A stretch of DNA of 64,000 nt from contig CACNLV010000001.1 of the NCBI GenBank assembly GCA_902621345.1, positions 558,001 to 622,000 on the forward strand, read 5' to 3'. The stretch is from an uncultured Pelagibacteraceae bacterium (GTDB taxonomy: Bacteria; Pseudomonadota; Alphaproteobacteria; Pelagibacterales; Pelagibacteraceae). Every line of letters begins with the position of its first letter. Position 1 is the first letter of the stretch. Below are positions 7,693-17,190 of this stretch, piece by piece. The notes below the pieces were generated by a model, which made no database searches, was not told the origin of the DNA, and saw nothing but the letters and a program-made list of their open reading frames with translations. The position numbers and the translations under genes are program-made.

Positions 7693-7956
7693 ATGTTCAA
7701 TAAAAAAAAACCAAATGCGGAAACTATTAGAAATTTAAAAGTTCTATTTTCGAAAAGATATCAAATACCTGAAACATCTATTTTAAGTATTGCTGAGTTA
7801 AGTTGCCATGAACCTAATTGCCCGCCTATAGAAACCATAATAACCGAGAGAGCAGAGGGTGGAAGAGTAAGAAATTGGCGGATAGCAAAACCGATTATTG
7901 ATATTCGAGAGATAGATATAAAGAATTTAAATGAAGAGCATAATCATGAACATTAG
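7693..7956 (+). CDS. Small conserved protein with CX4C motif, end of zinc operon
   Basis: An 87-residue protein starting three bases after the WD40 gene. It begins with a basic helix (MFNKKKPNAETIRNLKVLF) and then has ISIAELSCHEPNCPPIETII, which holds a Cys-X4-Cys pair with a Pro-Pro turn, followed by a basic beta strand and a C-terminal EEHNHEH tail. The Cys pair and the His tail could bind a metal. Similar small proteins occur in the same place in other alphaproteobacterial zinc operons, but I do not know a function. It is probably co-transcribed from the znuA promoter under Zur control. Confidence 0.65.
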   Translation: MFNKKKPNAETIRNLKVLFSKRYQIPETSILSIAELSCHEPNCPPIETIITERAEGGRVRNWRIAKPIIDIREIDIKNLNEEHNHEH

Positions 7957-8016
7957 AAATAAATTAAATAAAGATCCCAAAATATAAATGACAACCTAGC
8001 AAGTAAGACAAAGTCT

Positions 8017-8793
8017 TTAAGCTAAAGTTATTTCTATAGGAGTGTGGTCTGATGGCTTTTCTCGTCCTCTAGGGTCTTTATTAATATTGATACTTTTAAT
8101 ATTATCTATTAGAGAATTTGAGACTAAAAAATGGTCTATTCTCATTCCGTTATTTTTTTGCCAAGCACCTCTCATATAATCCCAAAAAGTATAACCTTCT
8201 TTGGTATCATAAAAATGTCTATAGACATCATTAAAACCTAGATTAATCATTTCTCTCATTTTTTTTCTAATTTCCAATCTAAACAAGGCATCATCTTCAA
8301 AACTTTTTGGATTATATACATCTTCCGCTGATGGTATTATATTAAAATCCCCAGCCAGAATAATATTTTGATTTTTTTTACTTAAATTTTTTAATTGCTT
8401 AATTAAGTCATCGAGCCATTTTTTTTTATAATCATACTTTTCAGTGTCGACTGGATTACCATTAGGAGTGTAAATATTGATTAATTGGATATTTTTTTTC
8501 TTATATTCCATTTCAGCAGTGATTATTCTTGATTGTTTTAATTTATCTTTAATCAGGTCTTTTCTGATATTCTTTAATTTCCCTTTCGAAATAATTGCTA
8601 CGCCATTATAACTTTTTTGACCAAATACATGGCTTTCATAATCCATAAATGAAAAATCATCATATGGAAAATTTAAGTCCTCTGTTTTGATTTCCTGCAT
8701 CATCAAAATATCAGGCTTATATTTCAGTAAATAACTTTTTATATTTTCAATTCTAGCTCTAACAGAATTTACATTCCACGATGAGATTATCAT
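8017..8793 (-). CDS. xthA: Exodeoxyribonuclease III / AP endonuclease
   Basis: A 258-residue member of the exonuclease III family, which nicks DNA at abasic sites and degrades 3' ends in base-excision repair. Expected motifs are present in order: MIISSWNVNSVRARI at the N terminus, QEIKTED with the metal-binding Glu near residue 34, YNGVAI, GDFNIIP, and the terminal SDHTPI with the catalytic Asp-His. I start it at 8793 rather than at an upstream ATG, because the family begins directly with the ISWN strand. That start makes TAATG with the stop of erpA, so the two genes are coupled. Confidence 0.9.
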   Translation of the reverse strand: MIISSWNVNSVRARIENIKSYLLKYKPDILMMQEIKTEDLNFPYDDFSFMDYESHVFGQKSYNGVAIISKGKLKNIRKDLIKDKLKQSRIITAEMEYKKKNIQLINIYTPNGNPVDTEKYDYKKKWLDDLIKQLKNLSKKNQNIILAGDFNIIPSAEDVYNPKSFEDDALFRLEIRKKMREMINLGFNDVYRHFYDTKEGYTFWDYMRGAWQKNNGMRIDHFLVSNSLIDNIKSININKDPRGREKPSDHTPIEITLA

Positions 8794-9110
8794 TAAAGTG
8801 AAAAGGAGACACCACAACCACAAGATGATTTTGTTTGCGGATTATTTATCTTAAATTGTTCACCAATTAATTCAGAAACATAATCAACTTCTGATCCTTT
8901 GAGTAAATCTGCCGAAGTTTTATCAATTAAAATATTTTGATAATTTAAATCGTCATCGTTTTTTTCTTTGTCAAAAGTAAATTCGTATTGAAAACCCGAG
9001 CAACCACCACCTTTGATAGCGATTCTAAAAAAAGAGCCTTTATCTTTTTTAGATAAAAGAACATTGATCTGTTTTAGTGCTTTATCGGTAAATTTAATTT
9101 CTTTAATCAT
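8793..9110 (-). CDS. erpA: A-type iron-sulfur cluster carrier (ErpA/IscA family)
   Basis: A 105-residue HesB/IscA-fold protein. The three conserved cysteines that hold the cluster are visible: one in KGGGCSGFQYEF (near residue 36) and two in SSCGCGVSF near the C terminus. Such carriers pass Fe-S clusters to target enzymes in the cytosol. The CGCG ending and the FxI-KGGGCSGFxY context are closest to ErpA-like proteins, but ErpA and IscA cannot be firmly separated here. Its TAA shares a base with the xthA ATG, and it is divergent from dgt. Confidence 0.87.
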   Translation of the reverse strand: MIKEIKFTDKALKQINVLLSKKDKGSFFRIAIKGGGCSGFQYEFTFDKEKNDDDLNYQNILIDKTSADLLKGSEVDYVSELIGEQFKINNPQTKSSCGCGVSFSL

Positions 9111-9132
9111 AATTGATCACTGATATTAGTAA

Positions 9133-9138
9133 TATAAT
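9133..9138 (+). promoter_or_regulatory. Possible -10 element for the dgt operon
   Basis: TATAAT at 9133-9138 lies 22 bases before the dgt ATG in the 50-base divergent gap between erpA and dgt. TTGATC upstream is only 14 bases away, so the -35 is not convincing. The call rests on the exact -10 match and its position before a long same-strand gene run. Confidence 0.35.
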
Positions 9139-9160
9139 ACTAAAAATTATATTTTAAAGG

Positions 9161-10279
9161 ATGAAAAATTACTCAAAGTTAGGGTTATTCAAAAGTAAGG
9201 GCAGAATATTTTACGAAACACCCTCAAAATATAGATCTCCATTTCAGAGGGATAGAGATAGAATCATACATAGCGCTTCATTTAGAAGATTAAAACATAA
9301 GACTCAAGTGTTTGTAAATACAGAGGGTGATCATTATCGAACTCGTATAACTCATTCAATGGAAGTATCTCAAATTGCACGGTCTATAGCACGTTATTTT
9401 AATTTAAATGAGGACCTAACAGAGACCTTAAGCTTGGCACACGACTTAGGCCACACTCCGTTTGGCCATGCAGGCGAGGAGTCTTTAAATGAATGCATGG
9501 CTGATCACGGTGGGTTTGATCATAATTTACAAACATTGAGAATTGTGATGTTTTTAGAAAATAAATATATGAAATTTAATGGTCTAAATTTATCAATTGA
9601 GACCTTGGAGGGACTTTTAAAACACAATGGACCAGTGGAGGACTTAAATTTAGTAAATGATTTAATAGGCACAAAAAAATTTAAGAATTTAATCAATTTT
9701 AAAACATATCCAACAATAGAAGCTCAAATTGCAGCTATTTCAGACGATATTGCTTATAATAATCATGACATACAAGATGGACTTAAGGCTAATTTATTTA
9801 CAATTGAGGAGTTAGTTGAAATAGATTTTTTTAAAAACATTTATAAAAAATATAAAAGAAAAATAAATAGATATAACTATGATATCGCAGTATATCAGAT
9901 CATAAGAGATTCAATTGATATAATGATAAAAGATCTAATATCTAATACTTTAAAAAATTTAAAAAAAAATAGAATTAAAGAGTCTAAAGATATAAAAAAA
10001 ACAAAAGACTTAATTGTAGATTTTTCTGACAAAATAAAGAATTCGGATTATGAGATTAGATTTTTCCTAAAATCAAAAATGTACAATAACAAAAATGTTT
10101 TGAAAAAAAATAACAGAGGAAAATATATTATCAAAAAACTTTTTGAAATGATCACTAAAAATCCAAAAAAATTTATTTCTAAAAAAGAGCTTACTGTTGA
10201 TAAGTTTAGAGCAATTTCTGATTTTATATCTGGGATGACTGATAGATATGCTATTAATTTATATAAAGATTTAAAATGA
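9161..10279 (+). CDS. dgt: dGTP triphosphohydrolase (HD domain)
   Basis: A 372-residue deoxynucleotide triphosphohydrolase of the dgt family, which splits dNTPs to deoxynucleosides and tripolyphosphate. The metal-binding HD set is complete: H65 (THSMEVSQ), H94-D95 (AHDLGH), with H98 and H103 of HTPFGHAGE nearby. The N-terminal DRDRIIHSASFRRLKHKTQV segment is characteristic of the family. Residues from about 220 to 310 are unusually Lys/Asn/Ile-rich. It starts the run dgt-argS-(membrane protein)-nagZ-scpA-scpB, conserved in alphaproteobacteria, and overlaps argS by four bases. Confidence 0.92.
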   Translation: MKNYSKLGLFKSKGRIFYETPSKYRSPFQRDRDRIIHSASFRRLKHKTQVFVNTEGDHYRTRITHSMEVSQIARSIARYFNLNEDLTETLSLAHDLGHTPFGHAGEESLNECMADHGGFDHNLQTLRIVMFLENKYMKFNGLNLSIETLEGLLKHNGPVEDLNLVNDLIGTKKFKNLINFKTYPTIEAQIAAISDDIAYNNHDIQDGLKANLFTIEELVEIDFFKNIYKKYKRKINRYNYDIAVYQIIRDSIDIMIKDLISNTLKNLKKNRIKESKDIKKTKDLIVDFSDKIKNSDYEIRFFLKSKMYNNKNVLKKNNRGKYIIKKLFEMITKNPKKFISKKELTVDKFRAISDFISGMTDRYAINLYKDLK

Positions 10280-12009
10280 ATATTTTTGATCTATATCTGA
10301 TTAAAGTAAAAGACATACTTAAAGATTTGTCTAAACAAAATAAGATTATTTTGCCTCAGAATTTGGACGGAATTACTGCTGAAATTCCGCCAGTCAAGTT
10401 TGACAGTGATATTTCAACCAATGTAGCAATGTTCTTAGCAAAGATTAATAAAAAGACACCCAATGATATTGCTGAAATTTTATCTAGAATTTTAAGTGAT
10501 AATGACGAGCAAATTGAAAGGATATCAATTGAAAAGCCTGGTTTTATTAATATTAAGTTTAAACCAATATTTTGGACAAATTTTATAAAAGATGTTATCG
10601 AAAATTACAAAAGTTTTGGAGTAAATAAAAAAGAAAAAAAAATAAATTATTTGATAGAATTTGTATCTGCCAATCCAACTGGACCATTACACGTAGGTCA
10701 TTGTCGAGGTGCTATTTTAGGCGACGTAACGGCAAATTTGTTACAGTACAACAATCATAAGGTAACAAAAGAATACTATGTAAATGATTATGGTAATCAA
10801 ATAATTAATTTTACAAAATCAGTTTATTTTAGAATTAGAGAGATAAAATTTAATGAGAACTTCCCGTCTAATGATGAAAATTTATACCCAGGCGATTATA
10901 TAAAAGATTTTGCTCAAAATATTATAAAATCAAATAAAGATCTAAACTTTGAAAATTTTGAAAGTATTTCTGAAACTTTAACTATTCTGTCAATTGCAGA
11001 GGCATTAAATCTAATTAAAAAAAATCTTAATAGTCTCGGAATTAATCACGATAATTTTGTCAGTGAAAAAGAATTAGTTTCTAATAAAGAAGTAGAAAAA
11101 GTCGTTCAAACACTTAAAAAAAATAATTTTGTTTATAAAGGGAAGATTAAAGCACCAATCGGAGAGGATAAAAATAATTGGGAGGAGAGAGAGCAGCTTC
11201 TTTTTAAATCAACCGATTTTGGTGATGATAAAGATAGAGCATTACAAAAAAGTGATGGTTCGTGGACTTATTTTGCTAGCGATGTAGCTTATCATAAAAA
11301 TAAATTAGACAGAAAGTTTGATTGTTTAATAAATATTTTAGGTGCTGATCACGCTGGGTATATTAAAAGAATTTCATCTTCTGTTGATGCGCTATCTAAC
11401 TCAAAGATAAAATTAATTTGTAAAGTAAGTCAACTTGTAAAACTTATAAAAGATAAAAAACCTTTTAAAATGTCAAAACGAAAAGGTGATTATATTACTG
11501 TAGATGACCTAATAGGTGAAGTTGGTAAAGATGCTACTAGATTTATAATGCTAAATAGAAGTAGTGATGTAGAATTAGATTTTGATTTTGACAATGTTGT
11601 GGAGAAGTCAAAAGAAAATCCTCTTTATTATGTACAATATGCTTATGCAAGAATAGCTTCTGTATTTAGACATCTGAATAAAGATTTAAGTTCTGAATTA
11701 GTTGTTGATAGTTATGATTTTGGATATTCAGATGATGAAATTCAAATTTTAAAAAAGATAGCTGAATGGCCAAAATGTATAGATATATCATGTACTAGAT
11801 TAGAGCCACATAGAGTAGCTGTTTATCTTTACGATTTATCATCACTATTTCATTCTTATTGGAATTTAGGAAAAGATAATCCAGAAAAACGATTTATTAA
11901 TGAACAAAAAAAAATTGATAATGATAAATTGATTTTTCTTAAAGTTATTTCCAATGTAATTAAATCAGGTATGAATATTATTGGTGTTTCAACACCAGAA
12001 AAAATGTAA
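10276..12009 (+). CDS. argS: Arginyl-tRNA synthetase
   Basis: A 577-residue class I synthetase that charges tRNA-Arg. The N-terminal Arg-tRNA synthetase domain is at about 1-100, the HIGH motif reads HVGH at 139-142 (GPLHVGHCRGA), and the KMSKS loop reads KMSKR at 398-402. The C-terminal anticodon-binding DALR domain runs from about 450 and includes the VQYAYARIASVFRHL segment. Length is normal for bacteria. The ATG overlaps the dgt stop, and the TAA shares a base with the next start, so translation is coupled through the whole run. Confidence 0.95.
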   Translation: MNIFDLYLIKVKDILKDLSKQNKIILPQNLDGITAEIPPVKFDSDISTNVAMFLAKINKKTPNDIAEILSRILSDNDEQIERISIEKPGFINIKFKPIFWTNFIKDVIENYKSFGVNKKEKKINYLIEFVSANPTGPLHVGHCRGAILGDVTANLLQYNNHKVTKEYYVNDYGNQIINFTKSVYFRIREIKFNENFPSNDENLYPGDYIKDFAQNIIKSNKDLNFENFESISETLTILSIAEALNLIKKNLNSLGINHDNFVSEKELVSNKEVEKVVQTLKKNNFVYKGKIKAPIGEDKNNWEEREQLLFKSTDFGDDKDRALQKSDGSWTYFASDVAYHKNKLDRKFDCLINILGADHAGYIKRISSSVDALSNSKIKLICKVSQLVKLIKDKKPFKMSKRKGDYITVDDLIGEVGKDATRFIMLNRSSDVELDFDFDNVVEKSKENPLYYVQYAYARIASVFRHLNKDLSSELVVDSYDFGYSDDEIQILKKIAEWPKCIDISCTRLEPHRVAVYLYDLSSLFHSYWNLGKDNPEKRFINEQKKIDNDKLIFLKVISNVIKSGMNIIGVSTPEKM

Positions 12010-12269
12010 TGATTAAAGAGATTAAGTATTTAGTATTTATTATCTTAATTTCTTTGTTCTTATTTTTTACTATTCGATATTATTTCTCTGATGAACATAA
12101 AAAAAAATCATATAGATCATTGAACAATATCGATACGAAAATAAATAATTATGTAAAAAATTTACCAATTTTAAAAAGTGATACTCAAAATATAATTGAA
12201 TATGTTGAGGAGACTAAATCTAATAAAAAAAAATATAATTTTTGGAAGTTGCTAGAAAGTAATGAATAA
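12009..12269 (+). CDS. Small single-span membrane protein in the SPOR-protein position
   Basis: An 86-residue protein with one membrane helix at about residues 7-27, preceded by MIKEIK, then a Lys/Asn-rich tail without recognisable fold. In many alphaproteobacteria the gene between argS and nagZ encodes a membrane-anchored SPOR-domain division protein. Here the anchor is present but no SPOR domain follows, so this may be a strongly shortened remnant or a replacement. It shares one base with argS and overlaps nagZ by eight bases, so it is very likely translated. Function unknown. Confidence 0.6.
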   Translation: MIKEIKYLVFIILISLFLFFTIRYYFSDEHKKKSYRSLNNIDTKINNYVKNLPILKSDTQNIIEYVEETKSNKKKYNFWKLLESNE

Positions 12270-13209
12270 TCGTAGAGCATTTATAGTTGGTCTTAAATCG
12301 ACTGAAATTAGTTCACAGGAACAACTTTTTTTAAGAAAATATAAACCATGGGGGATAATTTTATTTACTAGAAATATCAAGAATTTAAATCAAACCAAAA
12401 AACTAACTTCAAAAATAAGAAATATTTTTAATGATAAGAAATACCCTATAATGATTGATCAAGAGGGTGGTCGTGTAAGTAGGTTAGAAAAAATCATTTC
12501 TTTTAAGAACTTGACCTCTGATTTTTTTGGAAAAAAATATGTTAAAAATAAAAAAGATTTTGATATCTACTTTAAAATTTTTATAGATAAAACATCGTAT
12601 TTATTAAAAGAATTGGGAATAAACATCAATTCTGTTCCAGTGTTAGATCTTAGAATTAGTGGTTCCAGTAAAATAATTGGAGACAGATCCTTTTCAAGAG
12701 ATCCTAATATTGTCTCTAAAATAGGTGACATATGTATTAAAGCCTACAAAGAAAACTCTATTGGCACTATTATAAAGCACATACCTGGTCATGGTCTTGC
12801 TAAGGTTGATAGTCATTTTTCTACTCCATATATTAATAAATCGCTTCAATATCTTTTAAAAAATGATTTTAAGGCTTTTAAAAATAAAAATTCTTTTTTT
12901 GCAATGACTGGTCATTTAATTTTTAATCAAATTGATAAAGACAATACAGTTACTCATTCTAGAAAAATGATAGATATTATTAGAAAAAAAGTTGGATTTA
13001 GAAATCTCTTAATTTCTGACGATTTATCAATGAAGAGCCTTAAAAAGGGTCTTAAAATAAATACAGTTGATACTTTTAAGGCGGGTTGTAATTTAGCGTT
13101 ACATTGCAATGGTAAATTAAAAGAAATGAAAATTGTTGGTAAAAACTCACCTTTAGTGAGTAAATTTATAATAAAAAAAACATCACAATTTTACAACATT
13201 TTAAGATAA
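12262..13209 (+). CDS. nagZ: Beta-N-acetylhexosaminidase (glycoside hydrolase family 3)
   Basis: A 315-residue GH3 enzyme that removes N-acetylglucosamine from muropeptides during cell-wall recycling. The family signature KHIPGHGLAKVDSH lies at about residues 172-185 and holds the acid/base His; the catalytic Asp is in LLISDDLSMKSL near 252. DQEGGRVSRL near 70 is also typical. No signal peptide is seen, as expected for the cytosolic NagZ. It overlaps the small membrane gene by eight bases and precedes scpA by nine. Confidence 0.9.
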   Translation: MNNRRAFIVGLKSTEISSQEQLFLRKYKPWGIILFTRNIKNLNQTKKLTSKIRNIFNDKKYPIMIDQEGGRVSRLEKIISFKNLTSDFFGKKYVKNKKDFDIYFKIFIDKTSYLLKELGININSVPVLDLRISGSSKIIGDRSFSRDPNIVSKIGDICIKAYKENSIGTIIKHIPGHGLAKVDSHFSTPYINKSLQYLLKNDFKAFKNKNSFFAMTGHLIFNQIDKDNTVTHSRKMIDIIRKKVGFRNLLISDDLSMKSLKKGLKINTVDTFKAGCNLALHCNGKLKEMKIVGKNSPLVSKFIIKKTSQFYNILR

Positions 13210-13218
13210 TATTGGCAT

Positions 13219-13959
13219 ATGTCTTTCAACGATTCTGAATTTTTCAACGTTCAAGTTGAAAATTATAATGGTCCACTAGATGTTTTACTAGATCTTGCAA
13301 AAGCTCAAAAAGTAAATTTAGAAAAAATATCAATAACTAAATTAGCAGATCAATTTAATGATTATATTAAAAATGAAACAAATTTAAATTTAGAGACAGC
13401 TTCTGAATATTTGTTAATGGCAACATGGTTAGCTTACCTAAAATCAAAATTATTGCTACCTAGCTCTCCAGAGGAAGAGTTCAAACTTCAAGAAGTTGCT
13501 GAAAAATTAAAATTACAACTTAAAAAATTGGAATTAATTAGATTATTGTCAGATCAAATGCTTAAGCGTAAACGTCTTGGAAAAGAGATAAGAACAAGAG
13601 GCATGAAGGCTGGAATAAGACCAATTTACAATAGTGAATATAATATCAGTTTATTTGACCTTTTAAAAACGTACTCCTCTATTTTAATGACTAAAGATTT
13701 TCAAAAAATTAATATCCCAAGACTTCCAGTTTTTACAACTGAAGATGGTATAAAAACCATCAGAGATTTTTTTGGTAAGCTTTTAGATTGGAAGAAATTA
13801 GATGATTTGATACCAAAAAATTTTAAAAATGAAAAAAAATTTAAAAGCACTGGAACGGCTGGAATTTTTGCTGGTTCATTAGAATTAGTTAAAGAGGGAA
13901 ATTTAAGAATAAAACAAGATGATCTTTTTGAAGAGATTTATATAAAAGAGAATAAATGA
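13219..13959 (+). CDS. scpA: Chromosome condensation and segregation protein A (kleisin)
   Basis: A 246-residue kleisin that bridges the SMC ATPase and ScpB. The typical N-terminal VENYNGPLDVLLDLAKAQKVNL segment is present (starting at about residue 11), then LADQFNDYI and the EYLLMATWLAYLKSKLLLP helix near 70-85. The C-terminal part binds the SMC head. It overlaps scpB by four bases (ATGA), the usual arrangement. An SMC gene is not in the window. Confidence 0.92.
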   Translation: MSFNDSEFFNVQVENYNGPLDVLLDLAKAQKVNLEKISITKLADQFNDYIKNETNLNLETASEYLLMATWLAYLKSKLLLPSSPEEEFKLQEVAEKLKLQLKKLELIRLLSDQMLKRKRLGKEIRTRGMKAGIRPIYNSEYNISLFDLLKTYSSILMTKDFQKINIPRLPVFTTEDGIKTIRDFFGKLLDWKKLDDLIPKNFKNEKKFKSTGTAGIFAGSLELVKEGNLRIKQDDLFEEIYIKENK

Positions 13960-14651
13960 TTAAAAAGAAGAAAAAAAATAATATAATTGATTTTCCCTCA
14001 AAGTTATCAAATGTTGAAAAAGAAATTGAAGCAATAATTTTTGCTGCAGCTGAACCTTTAGATATTAGTACTATTGAAAGTAAAATTTCTAAAAAATCAG
14101 ATGTAGAAAAAATTCTACAAAAATTACAAAATGAATATAAAGATCGAGGAATAAATTTAGTTTGTATATCTAATAAATGGTCTTTTCGAACGTCTGCTAA
14201 ATTGTCAAGTTTGATGATACAAGAAAAGACTGTTGAAAAAAAATTATCTAGAGCTGCAATAGAGACTTTATCGATTATTGTTTATCATCAACCTGTAACC
14301 CGAGCAGAAATTGAGGAAATTAGAGGTGTAGCTTTTGGAACAAATACTGTTGAGATATTGATGGAATTAGACTGGGTTAAGCCTGGTGGAAGAAAAGATG
14401 TACCTGGAAAACCCATTCAATACGTTACGACTGATAATTTTCTTAGTCATTTTAACCTTCAAAAATTATCTGATTTACCTACTGTTGATGAGTTAGGAGC
14501 CGCAGGTTTAATTGACAGCGCTAATATAGACAACGCAATATTTGGTACAGGAAAATTTTACAAGGAAAAACAAGAAGAAAAAAAAGAGGACATTTACTCA
14601 AATATTGATGAAATGTTGAGTAGCACTCTTGATAAGGATGAGCAAAATTAA
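13956..14651 (+). CDS. scpB: Chromosome segregation and condensation protein B
   Basis: A 231-residue partner of ScpA with two winged-helix domains at about residues 20-100 and 100-175. The strongest family match is LSRAAIETLSIIVYHQPVTR followed by AEIEEIRGV, near residues 90-115, and the GRKDVPGKPIQYVTT wing. The C-terminal tail is acidic and low-complexity. Translation is coupled to scpA. The end of the gene lies 42 bases before tatA, so the two groups may still share a transcript. Confidence 0.92.
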   Translation: MIKKKKKNNIIDFPSKLSNVEKEIEAIIFAAAEPLDISTIESKISKKSDVEKILQKLQNEYKDRGINLVCISNKWSFRTSAKLSSLMIQEKTVEKKLSRAAIETLSIIVYHQPVTRAEIEEIRGVAFGTNTVEILMELDWVKPGGRKDVPGKPIQYVTTDNFLSHFNLQKLSDLPTVDELGAAGLIDSANIDNAIFGTGKFYKEKQEEKKEDIYSNIDEMLSSTLDKDEQN

Positions 14652-14693
14652 TTTGCTACTTTAAATTTTTAATAAAAAGGTTATAAGTTATTT

Positions 14694-14903
14694 ATGAGTA
14701 TAGGAATTTGGCAAATAGCTATAGTAGTTATATTAGTTGTTTTACTATTTGGTCGTGGGAAAATATCTAGTTTGATGGGCGATGTAGCCAAGGGCATTAA
14801 GAGTTTCAAAAAAGGTATGGCATCTGACGTAACAGATGAGTCAGAACCTAAAAATATTTCTGACGATAATCAGGACAATAATAAATCTAACAATAAAGAA
14901 TAA
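14694..14903 (+). CDS. tatA: Twin-arginine translocase subunit TatA
   Basis: A 69-residue protein with a short N-terminal membrane helix ([18 protein letters not shown]), the hinge [11 protein letters not shown], an amphipathic helix ([13 protein letters not shown]) and a polar tail. This is the TatA/E layout. TatA oligomers form the export pore for folded proteins. An AAAGG stretch sits upstream of the start. It is the first of tatA-tatB-tatC. A possible Tat client within the window is the M48 lipoprotein at 29966-30793. Confidence 0.92.
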   Translation: MSIGIWQIAIVVILVVLLFGRGKISSLMGDVAKGIKSFKKGMASDVTDESEPKNISDDNQDNNKSNNKE

Positions 14904-14908
14904 ACCAC

Positions 14909-15121
14909 ATGCCTACTATTGGTTGGTTTGAAATTTTAATTGTGGTAGGTATTGCTATAATTGTCTTGGGTCCAAAAGATTTTCCAGTAATGCTTAAAAA
15001 AGTTGGTTCTTGGATTGGTACTGCCAAAAGGTATGTCAATAATATTCAAAATGAGGTCTCCAACATCGATATTGATGAAAATGAAATGAAAGAAAATAAA
15101 GAAGATAAGAAAAATGACTAA
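14909..15121 (+). CDS. tatB: Twin-arginine translocase subunit TatB
   Basis: A 70-residue protein with an N-terminal membrane helix beginning at the conserved GWFEILIVVGIAIIVLGP and followed by KDFPVMLKKVGSWIGTAKR, the amphipathic helix. The Glu in the helix and the GPKDFP hinge distinguish TatB from TatA. The C-terminal tail is much shorter than in enterobacterial TatB. It works with TatC as the receptor for twin-arginine signal peptides. Its end overlaps tatC by eight bases. Confidence 0.9.
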   Translation: MPTIGWFEILIVVGIAIIVLGPKDFPVMLKKVGSWIGTAKRYVNNIQNEVSNIDIDENEMKENKEDKKND

Positions 15122-15890
15122 CGATGATAAAGACACAGGTTTTATTAGTCATTTAGCCGAATTAAGAAAAAGATTAATACATAGTTTCATATTTCTAATT
15201 ATTTTTTTTATAGGATGCTATTTTTTTGCTGAGCATATTTATGGTTTTTTGGTTGAACCTTATGCTAAAGCAGTCAAAGACGATGAGACAAATAGAAGAT
15301 TAATATTTACTGCTTTACAAGAAACCTTTTTAACTTATCTGAAAGTTTCTTTTTTCACTGCTTTTTTTGTGACTTGTCCATATATTTTAATGCAAATATG
15401 GAAATTTATTGCGCCAGGACTTTACAAGCATGAAAAAATTGCGATTTTACCTTATTTAGTTTTAACACCAGTATTATTTTTTTTAGGAGGGTTACTTGTC
15501 TATTATTTGATAATGCCTTTAGCGATTAAATTTTTTCTTTCATTTGAAAGCTCAGGTATTTCTACCAATTTACCAATCCAATTAGAAGCAAAAGTGAATG
15601 AATATCTATCTTTAGTTATGAAATTAATTTTTGCGTTTGGAATAAGTTTTCAGCTCCCAGTTGTTTTAAGTTTATTAGCAAGAGTGGGATTAGTTGATTC
15701 TGTTTTTTTAAAAAAAAGAAGAAAATATGTTGTTGTAATTATATTTGCAGCGGCCGCATTATTAACACCACCTGATCCAATAACTCAAATTGGATTAGCG
15801 ATACCTTTATTAATTTTATATGAATTATCAATTTTTTCAGTAAGGTTTATTGAAAATAAAAATTTAGAAAAATCTGATGCACAATCTTAA
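15114..15890 (+). CDS. tatC: Twin-arginine translocase subunit TatC
   Basis: A 258-residue inner-membrane protein with six predicted helices. The N-terminal [15 protein letters not shown] motif, with the conserved Glu, is the part that reads twin-arginine signals. [20 protein letters not shown] and the TPPDPITQ loop are also diagnostic. Together with TatA and TatB it makes a complete export system. It overlaps tatB by eight bases and serS by fourteen. Confidence 0.94.
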   Translation: MTNDDKDTGFISHLAELRKRLIHSFIFLIIFFIGCYFFAEHIYGFLVEPYAKAVKDDETNRRLIFTALQETFLTYLKVSFFTAFFVTCPYILMQIWKFIAPGLYKHEKIAILPYLVLTPVLFFLGGLLVYYLIMPLAIKFFLSFESSGISTNLPIQLEAKVNEYLSLVMKLIFAFGISFQLPVVLSLLARVGLVDSVFLKKRRKYVVVIIFAAAALLTPPDPITQIGLAIPLLILYELSIFSVRFIENKNLEKSDAQS

Positions 15891-17136
15891 GAAGATTAGA
15901 AAAGATTTTGATAATTTCAAAAAGTCTTTAGAAAAAAGATCAATTGAAATAGACATTTCAAATTTAGAAAAATTAGACAAAAAAAATAGAGAGTTAATTC
16001 AAAAAAAAGAATCTTTAGAACAAGAAAAAAAAGAAATATCTAAATCTAAAGATAAATCATTGTTTGAAAAATCAAAAAAATTATCTCAAGAGATTGATGA
16101 GATTACAGAAGAGCAAAAAAAAATTAAAATCGAATTAGATAGTATTTTATCAAATATTCCAAATATTCCACACAAGGATGTTCCGATTGGTAAGGACGAA
16201 AATGACAATGTTGAAGTCATGAAATCTGGAACAATCCCAAATTTTGATTTTAAAGTTAAAAGTCATTATGAATTAGGCGAGAATCTTGGCATGCTTGATT
16301 TTGAATTAGCAACAAAGACTACCGGATCAAGATTTGTTTTTGTAAAAGATAAACTAGCTTTATTGGAAAGAGCATTATCAAATTTTATGTTAGATACTCA
16401 TATAACTAAAAATGGTTATAGTGAAATATCACCACCATTATTAGCTTCACAAAGCACTATGTATGGTACAGGTCAATTACCTAAATTCGAAAATGATCAA
16501 TTCGAAGTTAAAATTGAGCAGGGAAATGAAAGAAAATTTCTTATACCAACAGCTGAGGTCATTTTAACTAATATAGTTAAAGATAAAATTATAAATCAAA
16601 AAGATTTACCAATGAGATTTGTTGCCTCAACGCCTTGTTTTAGGAAAGAGGCAGGTAGTTACGGTAAGGATACGAAAGGGATGATAAGACAACATCAATT
16701 TTATAAAGTTGAACTTGTTAGTATTGTAGAGCAAGATAATTGTCTAGAGGAACTTGAAAGAATGACTAATTGTGCGACTAATATTTTGGATTTACTTGAA
16801 TTACCTTATCGAAAAGTTATCCTATGTAGTGGTGATATGGGATTTAGTGCAGAAAAAACTTATGATTTAGAAGTATGGTTGCCATCGGAGAATAGATATC
16901 GTGAAATATCCTCTTGTTCTTCTTGTTCTACATTTCAAGCGAGTAGAATGAAAGCAAGATATAAAACTCAAAATAAAGACACAAAAAATGTTGGTACATT
17001 AAATGGTAGTGGTCTAGCAATAGGTAGAACTTTGATCGCAATTTTAGAAAACTATCAAGAAAAGGATGGTTCTATTCTAATCCCAAAAGCGTTACGTCCT
17101 TATATGAATAATTTAGAAAAAATTTCACTTAAATAA
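15877..17136 (+). CDS. serS: Seryl-tRNA synthetase
   Basis: A 419-residue class II synthetase. The N-terminal antiparallel coiled coil (about residues 1-105, very Lys/Glu-rich) contacts the long arm of tRNA-Ser. Motif 2 is in [20 protein letters not shown] and motif 3 in [20 protein letters not shown]. Length is normal. The start overlaps tatC by 14 bases. A tRNA-Ser(UGA), one of its substrates, is encoded at 33859-33948. Confidence 0.95.
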   Translation: MHNLKKIRKDFDNFKKSLEKRSIEIDISNLEKLDKKNRELIQKKESLEQEKKEISKSKDKSLFEKSKKLSQEIDEITEEQKKIKIELDSILSNIPNIPHKDVPIGKDENDNVEVMKSGTIPNFDFKVKSHYELGENLGMLDFELATKTTGSRFVFVKDKLALLERALSNFMLDTHITKNGYSEISPPLLASQSTMYGTGQLPKFENDQFEVKIEQGNERKFLIPTAEVILTNIVKDKIINQKDLPMRFVASTPCFRKEAGSYGKDTKGMIRQHQFYKVELVSIVEQDNCLEELERMTNCATNILDLLELPYRKVILCSGDMGFSAEKTYDLEVWLPSENRYREISSCSSCSTFQASRMKARYKTQNKDTKNVGTLNGSGLAIGRTLIAILENYQEKDGSILIPKALRPYMNNLEKISLK

Positions 17137-17190
17137 AGTTGTTTTAATTCTTTAGATAGTATAAATATTCAAACTAAAATTAGGAGTTTT

